DNA from: Minicystis rosea
GTDB taxonomy: Bacteria > Myxococcota_A > Polyangia > Polyangiales > Polyangiaceae
DNA: 64,000 bases
Direction: 5' to 3'
Assembly (NCBI GenBank): GCA_001931535.1
Contig: CP016211.1
Location: forward strand, 12,818,377 to 12,882,376
Shown here: one piece after another, positions 24,542-33,378 of the stretch
Numbering within the stretch: position 1 is the stretch's first letter
Layout of the letters: each line of letters opens with the position of its first letter
Notes under the pieces: generated by a model
What the model was told of the DNA's origin: nothing
Database searches by the model: none
Seen by the model: only the letters and a program-made list of their open reading frames with translations
Program-made: the position numbers and the translations under genes

Positions 24542-24943
24542 TCAGAGCGCGTCGCGGATGCGCTGCAAAATCAGGCGTGATTGGCGCTCGTCCCCGAACG
24601 TGCCCACGCGCACGGAGACGCGCGTCGTGTTGTCCGACTCGCGCGCGAGATCGATCTTCACGTCGCCGCCCGCGACCTGCTTGGCCGTCACGTGCGCGTT
24701 GAACGCGTCGCTCGCCTCGTCCTTGATGGGAAGTGCGAGCTCCTCGAGCGCTGCCCGCGTGGCGCGCTCGGCGTCGTCGAGCGGCGCATCGATCGTGGTG
24801 CGCAGCTCACCCTGCTCGTACGCATAGGTGCCCGCCGCGGCGAGCGCGCCGACCCCGGCCGCCGTCGCAGCGACACAGCCGGACGCGAGGGCCGCGAACG
24901 AGAGAGCGATGGAGAACGCGAGCGGGCGAAGTGAGCGCTTCAT
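24542..24943 (-). CDS. DUF3568-like lipoprotein
   Basis: A 133-residue lipoprotein: signal MKRSLRPLAFSIALSF with lipobox ALASGC. The mature part starts with a small hydrophobic Ala/Gly stretch and TYAYEQGELRTTIDAPLDDA, followed by an alpha/beta domain (RVSVRVGTFGDERQSRLIL). The layout and the A-Y-x-x-G-E-L motif match the DUF3568 family of small envelope lipoproteins of unknown role. It is divergent from the dipeptide epimerase gene, about 95 bp away. Confidence 0.75.
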   Translation of the reverse strand: MKRSLRPLAFSIALSFAALASGCVAATAAGVGALAAAGTYAYEQGELRTTIDAPLDDAERATRAALEELALPIKDEASDAFNAHVTAKQVAGGDVKIDLARESDNTTRVSVRVGTFGDERQSRLILQRIRDAL

Positions 24944-25038
24944 GTCGACACCTTCGCGGACCTCTTCGGACGTGAGATGCGGCGAGGCACGTCGGGTCGA
25001 GCCCTGCTTTCCGGGTCCGGAATGTTACTGTGCGCGCG

Positions 25039-26121
25039 ATGACTGCTCCGACCCGGATCACGCGCTTCACCGTCGAGTCGATCGACATCCCCATGGAAAG
25101 GCCGTTCGGCATCGCGGGCGGCGCGCAGGTGGTGGCCGAGAATGCGCTCGTCAGCATCGAGCTCGCGGATGGCACCCGCGGCTTCGGCGAGGCGGCGCCG
25201 TTTCCGGCCTTCAACGGCGAGACGCGCGCGGCTGCCGTGATCGCGGCCGAAGCGGCGCGCGGCGTGGTCCTCGGCGAGGACGCGCGCGCCTGGCGGCGGC
25301 TCTCCGCGGCCCTGCGCGGGCCGGCAGGCGCGAGCGGATCGGCGCGCTGCGCGATCGAGACGGCGGTGCTCGATGCGCTCGCGCGGCGTGCGAGCATGCC
25401 GCTCTGGGCCTTCTTCGGCGGCGCCGAGCGCGCGCTCGTGACCGACGTGACCATTCCCACCGGATCGATCGACGAGGCCCGCACGGATGCGACGGCGCGC
25501 GTGGCGCAGGGATTTTCTCGGCTCAAGGTGAAGGTCGGCGGCGCGCATGCGAACGACGATCTGGCGCGGCTCCTCGCCATCCACGCGGCCGCGCCGGCCG
25601 CCGCGCTGATGCTCGATGGCAACGGCGGTCTCACGGCCGAAGCAGCGCTCGATCTGCTCGCCGCTCTACGCGCCCGCGGTGTGCCGGTCATCCTCTTCGA
25701 GCAGCCTGTTCCGGGCTCCGATCTCGCAGGCCTCGCGGAGGTCGCGCGCCGCGGCGGTGTCCCCGTCGCCGCCGACGAGAGCGCGGAGAGCGCGGCCGAC
25801 GTCTTGCGCATCGCTGCGATGGGCGCGGCGCAGGTGGTGAACATCAAGCCGATGAAGTCGGGCGTCGTCGAGGCCCTCGCGATCGCGGCCACGGCCCGCG
25901 CCGCGGGCCTCGACTTGATGATCGGTGGAATGGTGGAGGCGAAGATCGCGATGAGCCTCTCGGCCTGCTTCGCGGCAGGCCTCGGCGGTTTCGCGTTCGT
26001 CGATCTCGACACTCCGCTCTTCCTCGCGGAGCAGCCGTTCGTCGGTGGTTATGCGCAGCGCGGCGAAGCGCTGGATTTGGAGCCGATCGACGCGGGCCAC
26101 GGCGCGCGGCCCGCATCGTGA
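25039..26121 (+). CDS. Dipeptide epimerase, enolase superfamily (L-Ala-D/L-Glu epimerase type)
   Basis: A 360-residue enolase-superfamily enzyme probably acting on muropeptide dipeptides in cell-wall recycling. All catalytic positions of the muconate-lactonizing subgroup are present: K-x-K at Lys163/Lys165 (LKVKVGG), metal ligands Asp193, Glu221 (LFEQP) and Asp246 (AADES), and Lys270 (NIKPMKSG). An ATG at 25039 and a GTG at 25030 are both possible; a TTACTG-like hexamer eight bases upstream suggests little or no leader. The exact dipeptide specificity is not determined. It converges with the next gene, leaving seven bases between the stops. Confidence 0.87.
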   Translation: MTAPTRITRFTVESIDIPMERPFGIAGGAQVVAENALVSIELADGTRGFGEAAPFPAFNGETRAAAVIAAEAARGVVLGEDARAWRRLSAALRGPAGASGSARCAIETAVLDALARRASMPLWAFFGGAERALVTDVTIPTGSIDEARTDATARVAQGFSRLKVKVGGAHANDDLARLLAIHAAAPAAALMLDGNGGLTAEAALDLLAALRARGVPVILFEQPVPGSDLAGLAEVARRGGVPVAADESAESAADVLRIAAMGAAQVVNIKPMKSGVVEALAIAATARAAGLDLMIGGMVEAKIAMSLSACFAAGLGGFAFVDLDTPLFLAEQPFVGGYAQRGEALDLEPIDAGHGARPAS

Positions 26122-26128
26122 AGATCCT

Positions 26129-26767
26129 TCACTTCGTGTAGTAACCCATGAACCCGAGCGCGAGCATGGCGCCGCCGCCGATGACCGATGCGCCCCCGGC
26201 CGGAATGAGCTCGAACCACGGTCGCGCCATCAGCGAGAAGCCGAAGTGCCGCCCCGAGGTGAGCGCTTCGAAGCCGATTTCCGCAGGGATCCGAACGGCG
26301 CCCGCGGCGGAGCCACCGGCCGCGTACACCTCGAAGCCGAGGCCCGGGCCCAACACGCCGCGCACGCTGCCCTTGCCGAGGTTGAAGTTGAAGAACGCAT
26401 CCGCGCCGAAGTAGAAGCCGCCGGACGCCGCCGAGCCGATGATCATGTTGGTGACCGGGATGGAGACGTCGATCGAGAAATCCTGCGGCTGCAGGAAGTA
26501 TTTGAATTCGAGCGACGGCAGCAGAATGTACGGCAACGCGCCGGCGCTCTTGACCGTCCCACCGAGGCCCACGAACCCGGCCGTGAACACGCCGCCGCCG
26601 AGCGCCGTGCCTAGGCCGAAGACCCGCTGATTCTCTTGCGACGTGGGAGGCGGAAGCATCGGCGGCGGCCCGGATTGGGCGTACGCGCTGCCGGCGAAAG
26701 AGGCGAGGATCGGTAATGCGATGACGATGCTGCGCGCAAGGACGATAAAGCGAGAGGTGGTGTGCAT
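26129..26767 (-). CDS. Exported outer-membrane-like protein
   Basis: A 212-residue protein with a cleavable signal peptide (hydrophobic 10-28, cleavage near SAYAQS). The mature part alternates short amphipathic strands rich in Gly and aromatics (GGFYFGADAFFNFNLGKG, FGFSLMARPWFEL) and ends in a strand finishing with aromatics (LGFMGYYTK). This looks like a small outer-membrane beta-barrel, but no named family is recognised. It is monocistronic. Confidence 0.65.
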   Translation of the reverse strand: MHTTSRFIVLARSIVIALPILASFAGSAYAQSGPPPMLPPPTSQENQRVFGLGTALGGGVFTAGFVGLGGTVKSAGALPYILLPSLEFKYFLQPQDFSIDVSIPVTNMIIGSAASGGFYFGADAFFNFNLGKGSVRGVLGPGLGFEVYAAGGSAAGAVRIPAEIGFEALTSGRHFGFSLMARPWFELIPAGGASVIGGGAMLALGFMGYYTK

Positions 26768-26880
26768 CTCCGCAGGCTAAAGCCCGGCGCAAATCGTTGT
26801 GAATCGTGACCGTCGCCGTAATCGTGCTCGACGAAAAACGACGCTTTCTGTCGGAGATTGGCGATGTGCGTCGTGGCGCG

Positions 26881-27273
26881 TCAATCGGCGCGGGCCACGC
26901 CCGCGTCGAGCGCTTCGGCTTCGTCGCGCACCGGAATGGTCGCCACCACCGCGGACCACGTGGGGAAGAGATTGGCCCCAGGGGCCAATTCGAGCGCCAA
27001 GGCCAACGCCAGGCGACCGCTGAAGCCGAGCGTCACCAGCAATGCGATGGCCACCACGGCATCGAGCGCGTCGTCGAACGGCGAGGCCGCGCCGGGTACG
27101 AATGCGGGCCAGAGCACGAGCTGCACGAGATCGGCGGTCATCGCGACGGCGAGCGCGAGCGCCTTGCGCTTCTTCGAGACGGCCGGCACCCCGAGGACGC
27201 GCGTGCGGAGCATACCGAGCACACCGACGCGCTCAGGCGCGGCAGGCGCGGCAGGCGGGAGAGCTTTGGGCAC
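26881..27273 (-). CDS. Small hypothetical membrane protein
   Basis: A 130-residue protein starting at a GTG. Two or three hydrophobic segments occur: ALALAVAMTADLVQLVLWP near residues 38-56, and DDALDAVVAIALLVTLGF and LALALALELAP near 67-95. Charged ends follow. It reminds me of small conserved membrane proteins that carry D-x-x-D in the loop, but no family is assigned. The coding strand is favoured over the opposite frame because the hydrophobic pattern is coherent. Confidence 0.55.
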   Translation of the reverse strand: MPKALPPAAPAAPERVGVLGMLRTRVLGVPAVSKKRKALALAVAMTADLVQLVLWPAFVPGAASPFDDALDAVVAIALLVTLGFSGRLALALALELAPGANLFPTWSAVVATIPVRDEAEALDAGVARAD

Positions 27274-27368
27274 GGATCGGAGATTAAGGCTTCGAGCCGG
27301 GCACGCAACCCGGGCACACGATCCGCGTGAGGCCCGCGCGCTTCACGCGCTATCCTCGCGCCGAGACC

Positions 27369-27734
27369 ATGCCTGGATATCGAATCGTCACCTCCGCGAC
27401 ACGCATCCCCGTCCCTGGCGGCAAGCTCATCGAAGAGCTCTTCGGCCGCGTGAACACCGGCACCGACGCCTTCAGCTTGGCTCACATGGTGGCGCCGCCC
27501 GGCTGGGGCGAGCCCGCGCAGACGCCGGCCTTCGGCGAGCTGACGATCATGGTGCGCGGACGGATGCGGATCGAGATGGACGGCGAGACGGTCGAGATCA
27601 GCGCCGGGCAAGCGATCTGGACCGAGCCGGGGACGCGTGTCCGGTACAGCAATCCGGCTGCGGAGGACAGCGAGTACTATGCTGTCTGCATCCCGGCATT
27701 CTCGCCTGATCTGGCGCAGCGCGACCCCGGCTGA
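27369..27734 (+). CDS. Cupin-domain protein
   Basis: A 121-residue single cupin barrel. The core is AHMVAPPGWGEPAQTPAFGELTIMVRGRMRIEMDG, then AGQAIWTEPGTRVRYSN. Both cupin motifs are degenerate: the histidines that usually bind metal are largely absent (Pro/Gln/Thr in their place), so it may bind a ligand without metal. The start MPGYRIVTS at 27369 follows a TATCCT hexamer 12 bases upstream. Pathway unknown. Confidence 0.7.
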   Translation: MPGYRIVTSATRIPVPGGKLIEELFGRVNTGTDAFSLAHMVAPPGWGEPAQTPAFGELTIMVRGRMRIEMDGETVEISAGQAIWTEPGTRVRYSNPAAEDSEYYAVCIPAFSPDLAQRDPG

Positions 27735-27798
27735 CGATCTGGGAAAAGCAGGCGCGCTCACCTTGCCATGCGGCGAACGAGGCTTATCGTCCCGCGTT

Positions 27799-28440
27799 AT
27801 GAAAGCTCTCGTTCGAAGCCTGGTTTCTCATGCGTTCGCGCGGACGCCCGCCCGCTTTGCCTGGGGCGCCATTCTCGCGCTCGTCGCGATGTTCGCGGTG
27901 ACGGGCTGTGGGCGCTACGACGAGCTCGTCGAGAAGGATCAAATCGCCGCCGAGAAGTGGGCCAACTTGGAGGCGCAGCTCCAGCGTCGTTACGATTTGG
28001 TCCCGAACCTCGTGAGCGTGGTCAAGGGCTCCGCGAAGCACGAAGAGGACACGCTCGCCAAGGTCACCGAAGCGCGCTCCCAGGCTGCGTCGATCAAGCT
28101 GACAGCCGACGATCTCAGCAACCCGGAGAAGATGGCCGCCTTCCAGAAGGCGCAGGATCAACTGAAGGGCTCCCTCTCGCGCCTCATGGTCGTGCAGGAG
28201 CAGTATCCGGACCTCAAGGCCAACAAGGCCTTCCATGATCTGCAAGTGCAGCTCGAGGGCACCGAGAACCGCATCCTCCGCGCGCGCGAGGAGTACAACG
28301 CGGCGGCACGCGACTACAACGCGATGCTGGGCAAGATCGGCGGCCAGGCGGTCAACAAGGTCACCGGCAAGCCCTTCAAGCCGCGCGTGTACTTCACGGC
28401 TTCCGCTGAGTCGCAGACGGCCCCCAAGGTCACTTTCTGA
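27799..28440 (+). CDS. lemA: LemA family lipoprotein
   Basis: A 213-residue LemA protein. It has an N-terminal signal with a possible lipobox (FAVTGC). The family motif is RYDELVEKDQIAAEKWANLE plus RRYDLVPNLVSVVKG, then long helices (EEYNAAARDYNAML). LemA proteins are envelope helical-bundle proteins of poorly known role and usually pair with a TPM-domain gene, as here (next gene six bases on). TATCGT ends eight bases before the ATG, compatible with a leaderless mRNA. Confidence 0.88.
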   Translation: MKALVRSLVSHAFARTPARFAWGAILALVAMFAVTGCGRYDELVEKDQIAAEKWANLEAQLQRRYDLVPNLVSVVKGSAKHEEDTLAKVTEARSQAASIKLTADDLSNPEKMAAFQKAQDQLKGSLSRLMVVQEQYPDLKANKAFHDLQVQLEGTENRILRAREEYNAAARDYNAMLGKIGGQAVNKVTGKPFKPRVYFTASAESQTAPKVTF

Positions 28441-28445
28441 CGGCC

Positions 28446-29302
28446 ATGGATACCCGGTCAATCATGGGGGAGCGCTCGGTGAGCCGCGCGTTCTCCCCAT
28501 TCCCCCGGGCCCGCCGCACGTCTCGCGGGTCCGTGTGGGCCCGACTCGCGTCGCTGCTCGCCGTGCTCGGCGCGATCCTCACGATGGCGACCTCTGCGTT
28601 CGCCTTCAAGCCGCCGCCGCTCAACGGCCACGTGATGGACACGGCCGGCAAGCTCTCGCAAGCGGACATCCAGTATCTCGACGCCAAGCTCTCGGGCTAT
28701 CGGCAGCAGACGGGCTTCGCGATCGTCGCGTTCATCGTGGGCTCGCTGGAGGGCGAGCCCATCGACGACGTCGCTTACACCACCTTCAACGCGTGGGGCG
28801 TGGGCGAGAAGGGGAAGGACAACGGCGTCCTCCTGGTGATTGCGCCAAACGAGCGGAAGGTGCGGATCGAGACGGGCAAAGGCGTGGGCGGTGAGCTCAC
28901 GGACTTGCAATCGAACGACATCATCCGGCAGGTGATCGCTCCGCTCTTGCAGCAGAATCGCTTCCGAGAAGCGATCGATGAAGGCACGGGCGCGATCGCC
29001 AAGGCCCTCTCGGGCGAGGCGCCCAACAGTCCCGCGCGCGGCCGCGTGGTCGCGGGGGGCACCCGCCTCCGCAGCAGATTCCGGTGGTGCCGCTGCTCAT
29101 CGGTCTCGGCGTGGTGGTCTTTCTGTCGATCGTCTCGCGGACGTTCCGATCGGCCCTCTGGTACCTGCTCACCATGTTCTTCTGGAGCGGCCGCGGTGGT
29201 GGCGGCGGCGGCGGTGGTGGTGGTGGTGACTGGGGCGGCGGCTCCGGATACGGCGGCGGCGGCGGCAGCTCCGGCGGTGGTGGCAGCAGCGACGATTACT
29301 GA
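28446..29302 (+). pseudogene. TPM-domain (YgcG-like) membrane protein, apparent frameshift
   Basis: Partner of LemA. Frame one gives a signal peptide and the TPM domain (VMDTAGKLSQADIQYLDAKL, TGFAIVAFIVG, VLLVIAPNERKVRIETGKGV). It then turns into a cysteine/arginine-rich run after about residue 195. The expected end of the family, a transmembrane helix (PLLIGLGVVVFLSIVSR) and a Gly-rich tail ending SSGGGGSSDDY, is in another frame, stopping at 29302. The whole span is 857 nt, one base short of a multiple of three. The switch falls near a GGGGGG run at 29054-29059. Causes could be a sequencing error, a real mutation or a -1 frameshift; the first is simplest. Confidence 0.75.
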
Positions 29303-29411
29303 GCGCCGCTTGCCGACAGCCCTTCTCGAAACCTCGTTCTCACCTTCAATCATCCTGTCGCGCCGTCGCGCTCGCCGTGAGTCGCGAGCGTGACGGCGCA
29401 TCGCGGAGCCG

Positions 29412-31373
29412 TCAGCGGACGGGGCACGTGCCTTGGCCGACGCTCTCGAAGGCGTAGGCGGTCACCGTGTCGGCGCTCTTCGGATCGACCGAGAGGCTCA
29501 GCGCGAGAGGGCCGCCGCGCTCGCATTCGAGCGCGATTTTCCGGCTCCGGAAGGTGCTCGTGAGGGACTTCGCGGTGCACGCGCCGTGGGCATTGCGGAG
29601 ATCGTCGAAGAGCTTCGCGGTCTCGTCGTGCGGGCGCTTCGTCTTGGCGAGGTGTTTGCGAAAGACGGCGTCGTCCCACTTCTTGATGAGCCCGACGACG
29701 CGGTCGGCCGCTCCGCGCAGCTCGGGTGGGACGGGGAGATCGCGCGATGTCCCGCTGAAGCCGGTGATGAGATCGTCGGCGGCGAGCGCGACATCCATTT
29801 CGAACGTGCCGCGCTCGCAATCCATCTTGAAGACCGCGGATCGCCGGCCGCGCACCACGAGCGGCACATAGCTTTTGCAGGTGCCGTGGAGCTTCTTGTA
29901 GCCCTCGAGCTCGTCCTTCTCTTCGCTCGTCGTCACCGGCCGGCCCGAGGTCAGCATCGCGTGGTACGTGGGCTCGTCCCAGCCGTTGTAGACGGCCAGG
30001 AGCTTTTGCATCACCGGCTCGAAGGCGGGCGCGATCGCGGGCGATCGCTTGGAGAGGCCGCCCGTGCGACGCAGCTCGGTCAACATGCGTTGCACCACCG
30101 CTTCGGGCGACGCGCCGGCGAGGTTGATCAGCGCGATCACGCCGACGCCGTGCTCGGGCAGGAAGGCGACGTCCGTGCGATAGCCGTCGATGCCGCCGTT
30201 GTGCCAGACGAGCTGGTCGAGCTCGCAGGTCTGCTGCGCGACCCAGCCGTAGCCATAACGATAGGCGCCTGCGTCGAGGAGGCTCTCGCCCTTCTGCGGC
30301 GTCTGGTTGAGGCGGATGTGCAGCGCATCCCAGAGCGCGTTGAAGTGGCCTTCGCGCACGCTGCTCCGGCGGATGGGGCCGTCGTCGGCCGCGTTGCGCG
30401 GCGGGTAGGCGGCGAGCTGGAACGCGAGGTAGCGCGCCATGTCGCGCACCGAGGAGTAGAGGCCGCCCGCGCCTTCCTCCGCGCCGAGGAGCCAATGCGG
30501 CGTGGCGACGGGCGCGCCGAGTGGGCCTTTCGCGTATGCGGCGGCGAGGTGTCCGGCAGGCACGTCGCCGCGATCCCAGACGCTCGACGTCATCGCGAGC
30601 GGCGCGAGCACGCGCTTCTTCATGACCTCGCGAAAGGGCGCGTGCGCCGCGCGGCCGACGACGATCCCGAGCAGCGCGAAACCGAGGTTCGAATACACGT
30701 GCTTCGTGCCCGGCGGGTTCTCCAGCGGGAGACCCGCGAGGGATTGGACGAGCTCTTCCTCCGTGTTCGCGCGATCCGTGCGGGCGCCGGGGAGCTTCCC
30801 GAGGCGCGGCAGGCCCGAGGTGTGCGTGAGCAGTTGGCGCAGCGTGATCGGCGGTGAATCGTGCGTGGGATAGACGAGCTTCGCGGCCTCGGGGATCCAG
30901 CGTGAGAGCGGATCGTCGAGCGAGAGCGCGCCGTCGTCGCGGAGCGCGAGCAGCGCGGTCGCGGTGAACGACTTGGTGATCGAGCCGATGCGATAGACGG
31001 TGTCGGCATCGGGCTTCGCGCCGCCGTCGGCGACACCGAAGCCCTTCGCGTACGCGAGCTCGCCGTCGATGACGACGCCGAGCGAGAGGCTCGGTAGGCC
31101 CTGCACCTTCAGCTCGTCTTCACCGATCTCGTCAATCTTGGCGAAGGCCTTGGCGAGCTTCTTCCGGCGATCGGGATCGTGGAACGTGAGCGCCGACTCG
31201 TTCGCGGCGAAGGCCTGCGCTGCGGCGGTGACTGTCGGCGCGGCGGTCGATGCTGCCGGCGGAGGCGGGGAGGGCGGCACCGCCGGCGCAGGGCCGGCAT
31301 CGGCCGCGCCGCAGCCGGAGAGCGCGAGGACGAGGGCGCCGATGCCGAGCGCACGTCGAGGCGTGATCATCAC
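29412..31373 (-). CDS. Beta-lactamase-family serine hydrolase, lipoprotein
   Basis: A 653-residue envelope hydrolase of the class C beta-lactamase/DD-peptidase fold. It has a lipoprotein signal (ALVLALSGC). The catalytic motifs are S-I-T-K near residues 131-134, Y-S-N near 225 and H-N-G-G near 389 (replacing KTG). The remaining roughly 240 residues contain two repeats with similar cores (KDELEGYKKLHGTCKSY and AKLFDDLRNAHGACTAKS), a tail not recognised. It starts at a GTG or the adjacent ATG (31370), inside a 21-bp inverted repeat. The substrate is unknown. It lies downstream of gamma-glutamyltransferase on the same strand. Confidence 0.85.
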   Translation of the reverse strand: MMITPRRALGIGALVLALSGCGAADAGPAPAVPPSPPPPAASTAAPTVTAAAQAFAANESALTFHDPDRRKKLAKAFAKIDEIGEDELKVQGLPSLSLGVVIDGELAYAKGFGVADGGAKPDADTVYRIGSITKSFTATALLALRDDGALSLDDPLSRWIPEAAKLVYPTHDSPPITLRQLLTHTSGLPRLGKLPGARTDRANTEEELVQSLAGLPLENPPGTKHVYSNLGFALLGIVVGRAAHAPFREVMKKRVLAPLAMTSSVWDRGDVPAGHLAAAYAKGPLGAPVATPHWLLGAEEGAGGLYSSVRDMARYLAFQLAAYPPRNAADDGPIRRSSVREGHFNALWDALHIRLNQTPQKGESLLDAGAYRYGYGWVAQQTCELDQLVWHNGGIDGYRTDVAFLPEHGVGVIALINLAGASPEAVVQRMLTELRRTGGLSKRSPAIAPAFEPVMQKLLAVYNGWDEPTYHAMLTSGRPVTTSEEKDELEGYKKLHGTCKSYVPLVVRGRRSAVFKMDCERGTFEMDVALAADDLITGFSGTSRDLPVPPELRGAADRVVGLIKKWDDAVFRKHLAKTKRPHDETAKLFDDLRNAHGACTAKSLTSTFRSRKIALECERGGPLALSLSVDPKSADTVTAYAFESVGQGTCPVR

Positions 31374-31378
31374 GCCTC
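31358..31378 (-). promoter_or_regulatory. 21-bp inverted repeat over the serine-hydrolase start codon
   Basis: GAGGCGTGAT (31358-31367) and ATCACGCCTC (31369-31378) form a perfect dyad with one central base. The arms include both possible start codons. It could be an operator or an RNA hairpin masking the start. Confidence 0.45.
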
Positions 31379-31390
31379 ACGGTACACGAG

Positions 31391-31416
31391 CGCGCTCGCA
31401 TGGGTAAGCGAGCGCG
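31391..31416 (-). terminator. Hairpin after the gamma-glutamyltransferase gene
   Basis: CGCGCTCGC (31391-31399) pairs perfectly with GCGAGCGCG (31408-31416) around an 8-base loop. It lies 13 bases past the stop of the upstream minus-strand gene. No T-run is present, so termination or mRNA stabilisation are both possible. Confidence 0.45.
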
Positions 31417-31428
31417 GCGTGCTTCGGC

Positions 31429-33204
31429 TCAGTACCCGGCGGCCAGCGCGCCCTTGCGCCGCGGCTCGGCGGCGCCCACCCAAACGTTTGAGCTCAAACC
31501 AATCGCAGGGGCGTCGGCGATGTGCTCGCGATCCTTGAAGGTGTAGCCCATGGCTTCGAGCGCCTTCCGTTCGGTGTCGGCGATGCCGCCCTTCTCGAAC
31601 ATCACCACGTCGGGCAGGCCCTGCTCGTGGAAGCGCGGCGCGTTGGTCGCGGCGGTGAGCGAGAGGCCGTGATCGAGCACGTTGGACAGCTCCCAGAAGA
31701 CGGCGGTGATGATGGTCGGGCCGCCGGCTGCGCCCAGCACGAGCTCGGTGCGTCCCTTGTCGTTGACGACGATGGTGGGCGACATGGAGGAGAGCATTCG
31801 CTTGCCGGGCGCGACCGAGTTCACCTCGCCCATCACCAGGCCGAAGACGTTGGGCGTGCCGGGGACGGTGGCGAAATCATCCATCTCGTCGTTGAGGAGG
31901 AAGCCGGCGCCCGTCACCGTCACGCCCGATCCGTAGAACAGGTTGATGGTCGTGGTGAGCGCGACGGCGTTGCCCTTGTCGTCGACCACGGAGAAGTGGG
32001 TCGTGTGCGGGCCGGCGCCGCCCACGCTGCTCGGCGGCGGCGCGATCTCCGACGTGGGCGTGGCCCGATCGGGCTTGATGCCGGCGCGCTGCGTGGCGGC
32101 CCACTCGGGCGACATCAAGAGATCGGTCGGGTTCTTCACGAAGTCGGGATCGCCGAGCTTCTCGTTGCGGGCCACGAAGGCGCGACGCATGGCCTCGAAG
32201 ACGAGGTGCAGCTCGCCGGGCGAGTGCCACGCCATGTGCGGCAGATCGTAGCCCTCGAGGATGTGCGCGATCATCCCCACCGTGAGCCCGCCCGAGGAGG
32301 GCGGCGGCATGCCGATGATCTTGTGGCCTCGGTAGGTCGTCTCGATCGGCGTGCGCCACTTGGCCTTGTAGGCCGCGAGATCGGCTTTGGTGATGAGGCC
32401 GCCGCCGCGCTGCATTTCGGCGGCGATGAGCTCCGCGGTCGGACCTTCGTAGAAGCCTTGGGGGCCCTTCTCGGCGATGCGGCGGAGCGCGGCGCCGAGC
32501 TCGGGGTTCTTCCACGTCGAGCCCTCTGCGACGGGCTTGCCGCCGGGGAGGAACAACGACGCCGACGCGGGGAATTGAGCGAGGCGCTTCTCGTTCTGAC
32601 CGACGCTGCGCGTGAACTCGGCGTCGACGACGAAGCCTTCTTCGGCGAGCTTGATCGACGGGGCGATGAGCTCGGCCCAGGTCTTCTTCTTCGAGCCGAG
32701 CTTTTGATGAGCCTCCCAGAGCCCCGCGACGCTGCCGGGCACGCCCGCGGCGAGGTGACCGACGCGCGAGTCGCCGCCCTTCTCGGCCTTGGTCTTGAAC
32801 ATGTCGTGCGAGGCGGCCGCGGGCGCCGTCTCGCGGAAGTCGAGCGCGTGTGCTTGGCCATCGACGCGCGCCACCATGAAGCCGCCGCCGCCGATGTTGC
32901 CCGCGCCCGGATACACCACCGCGAGCGCGAAGGCCGTCGCCACGGCCGCGTCGACCGCGTTGCCGCCGGAGCGCAGCACCTCGACGCCGACGCGCGTCGC
33001 GAGCGCGGCGTCGGTCACGACCATGCCATGCTCGCCCGTGACCTTCGGCGCGTCGGCAGGATAGGGCCAGCCCGGCGGAAACGACGGCGGCGGCGCGGAA
33101 GCGGCTGCCGTCGCGGACGCCGTGGGTGCCGGCGGCGCGACGGCGGGCGCGGGCTCGCAGCCGAGGAGGAACGCGAGGAGAAGGGCAGCGCGGTGGAGCT
33201 TCAT
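31429..33204 (-). CDS. ggt: Gamma-glutamyltransferase, exported lipoprotein
   Basis: Cleaves gamma-glutamyl bonds (glutathione and related) outside the cytoplasm. It has 591 residues from the ATG at 33204, with a lipoprotein-like signal (MKLHRAALLLAFLLGC). The N-nucleophile site is present: TTHFSVVDDKGNAVALTTT near residue 400, where the second Thr is expected to be the self-cleaving nucleophile. Other family blocks are HGMVVTDAALATRVG, GNAVDAAVATAFAL, GNIGGGGFMV and LNDEMDDF. The last codons contain a copy of the GTTTGAGCTCAAAC palindrome (encoding L-S-S-N). Gene order FAD monooxygenase - ggt - serine hydrolase is co-directional, with gaps of 174 and 55 bp. Confidence 0.93.
   Translation of the reverse strand: MKLHRAALLLAFLLGCEPAPAVAPPAPTASATAAASAPPPSFPPGWPYPADAPKVTGEHGMVVTDAALATRVGVEVLRSGGNAVDAAVATAFALAVVYPGAGNIGGGGFMVARVDGQAHALDFRETAPAAASHDMFKTKAEKGGDSRVGHLAAGVPGSVAGLWEAHQKLGSKKKTWAELIAPSIKLAEEGFVVDAEFTRSVGQNEKRLAQFPASASLFLPGGKPVAEGSTWKNPELGAALRRIAEKGPQGFYEGPTAELIAAEMQRGGGLITKADLAAYKAKWRTPIETTYRGHKIIGMPPPSSGGLTVGMIAHILEGYDLPHMAWHSPGELHLVFEAMRRAFVARNEKLGDPDFVKNPTDLLMSPEWAATQRAGIKPDRATPTSEIAPPPSSVGGAGPHTTHFSVVDDKGNAVALTTTINLFYGSGVTVTGAGFLLNDEMDDFATVPGTPNVFGLVMGEVNSVAPGKRMLSSMSPTIVVNDKGRTELVLGAAGGPTIITAVFWELSNVLDHGLSLTAATNAPRFHEQGLPDVVMFEKGGIADTERKALEAMGYTFKDREHIADAPAIGLSSNVWVGAAEPRRKGALAAGY
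31486..31499. repeat. Dispersed palindrome GTTTGAGCTCAAAC inside ggt
   Basis: A perfect 14-bp dyad, identical to the cores at 13630, 38308 and 54763, here within the coding region about 60 bp before the ggt stop. Confidence 0.7.
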
Positions 33205-33378
33205 GAGGCCGCGGCATCCTAGAACGAGCGACGCCTCGGCGATGGCGGAATCGGCGTGCGGGCCTGCTGGTTCGAGCAGGTCGCGCGTGCCGGAGGCCAC
33301 GCGTGATCCCGATCGTCCACCGCGATCCGGAAATGGGCTTTGCTCGTGAAGGAGAAGGAGCGGTGATCCTTCCGAGAT

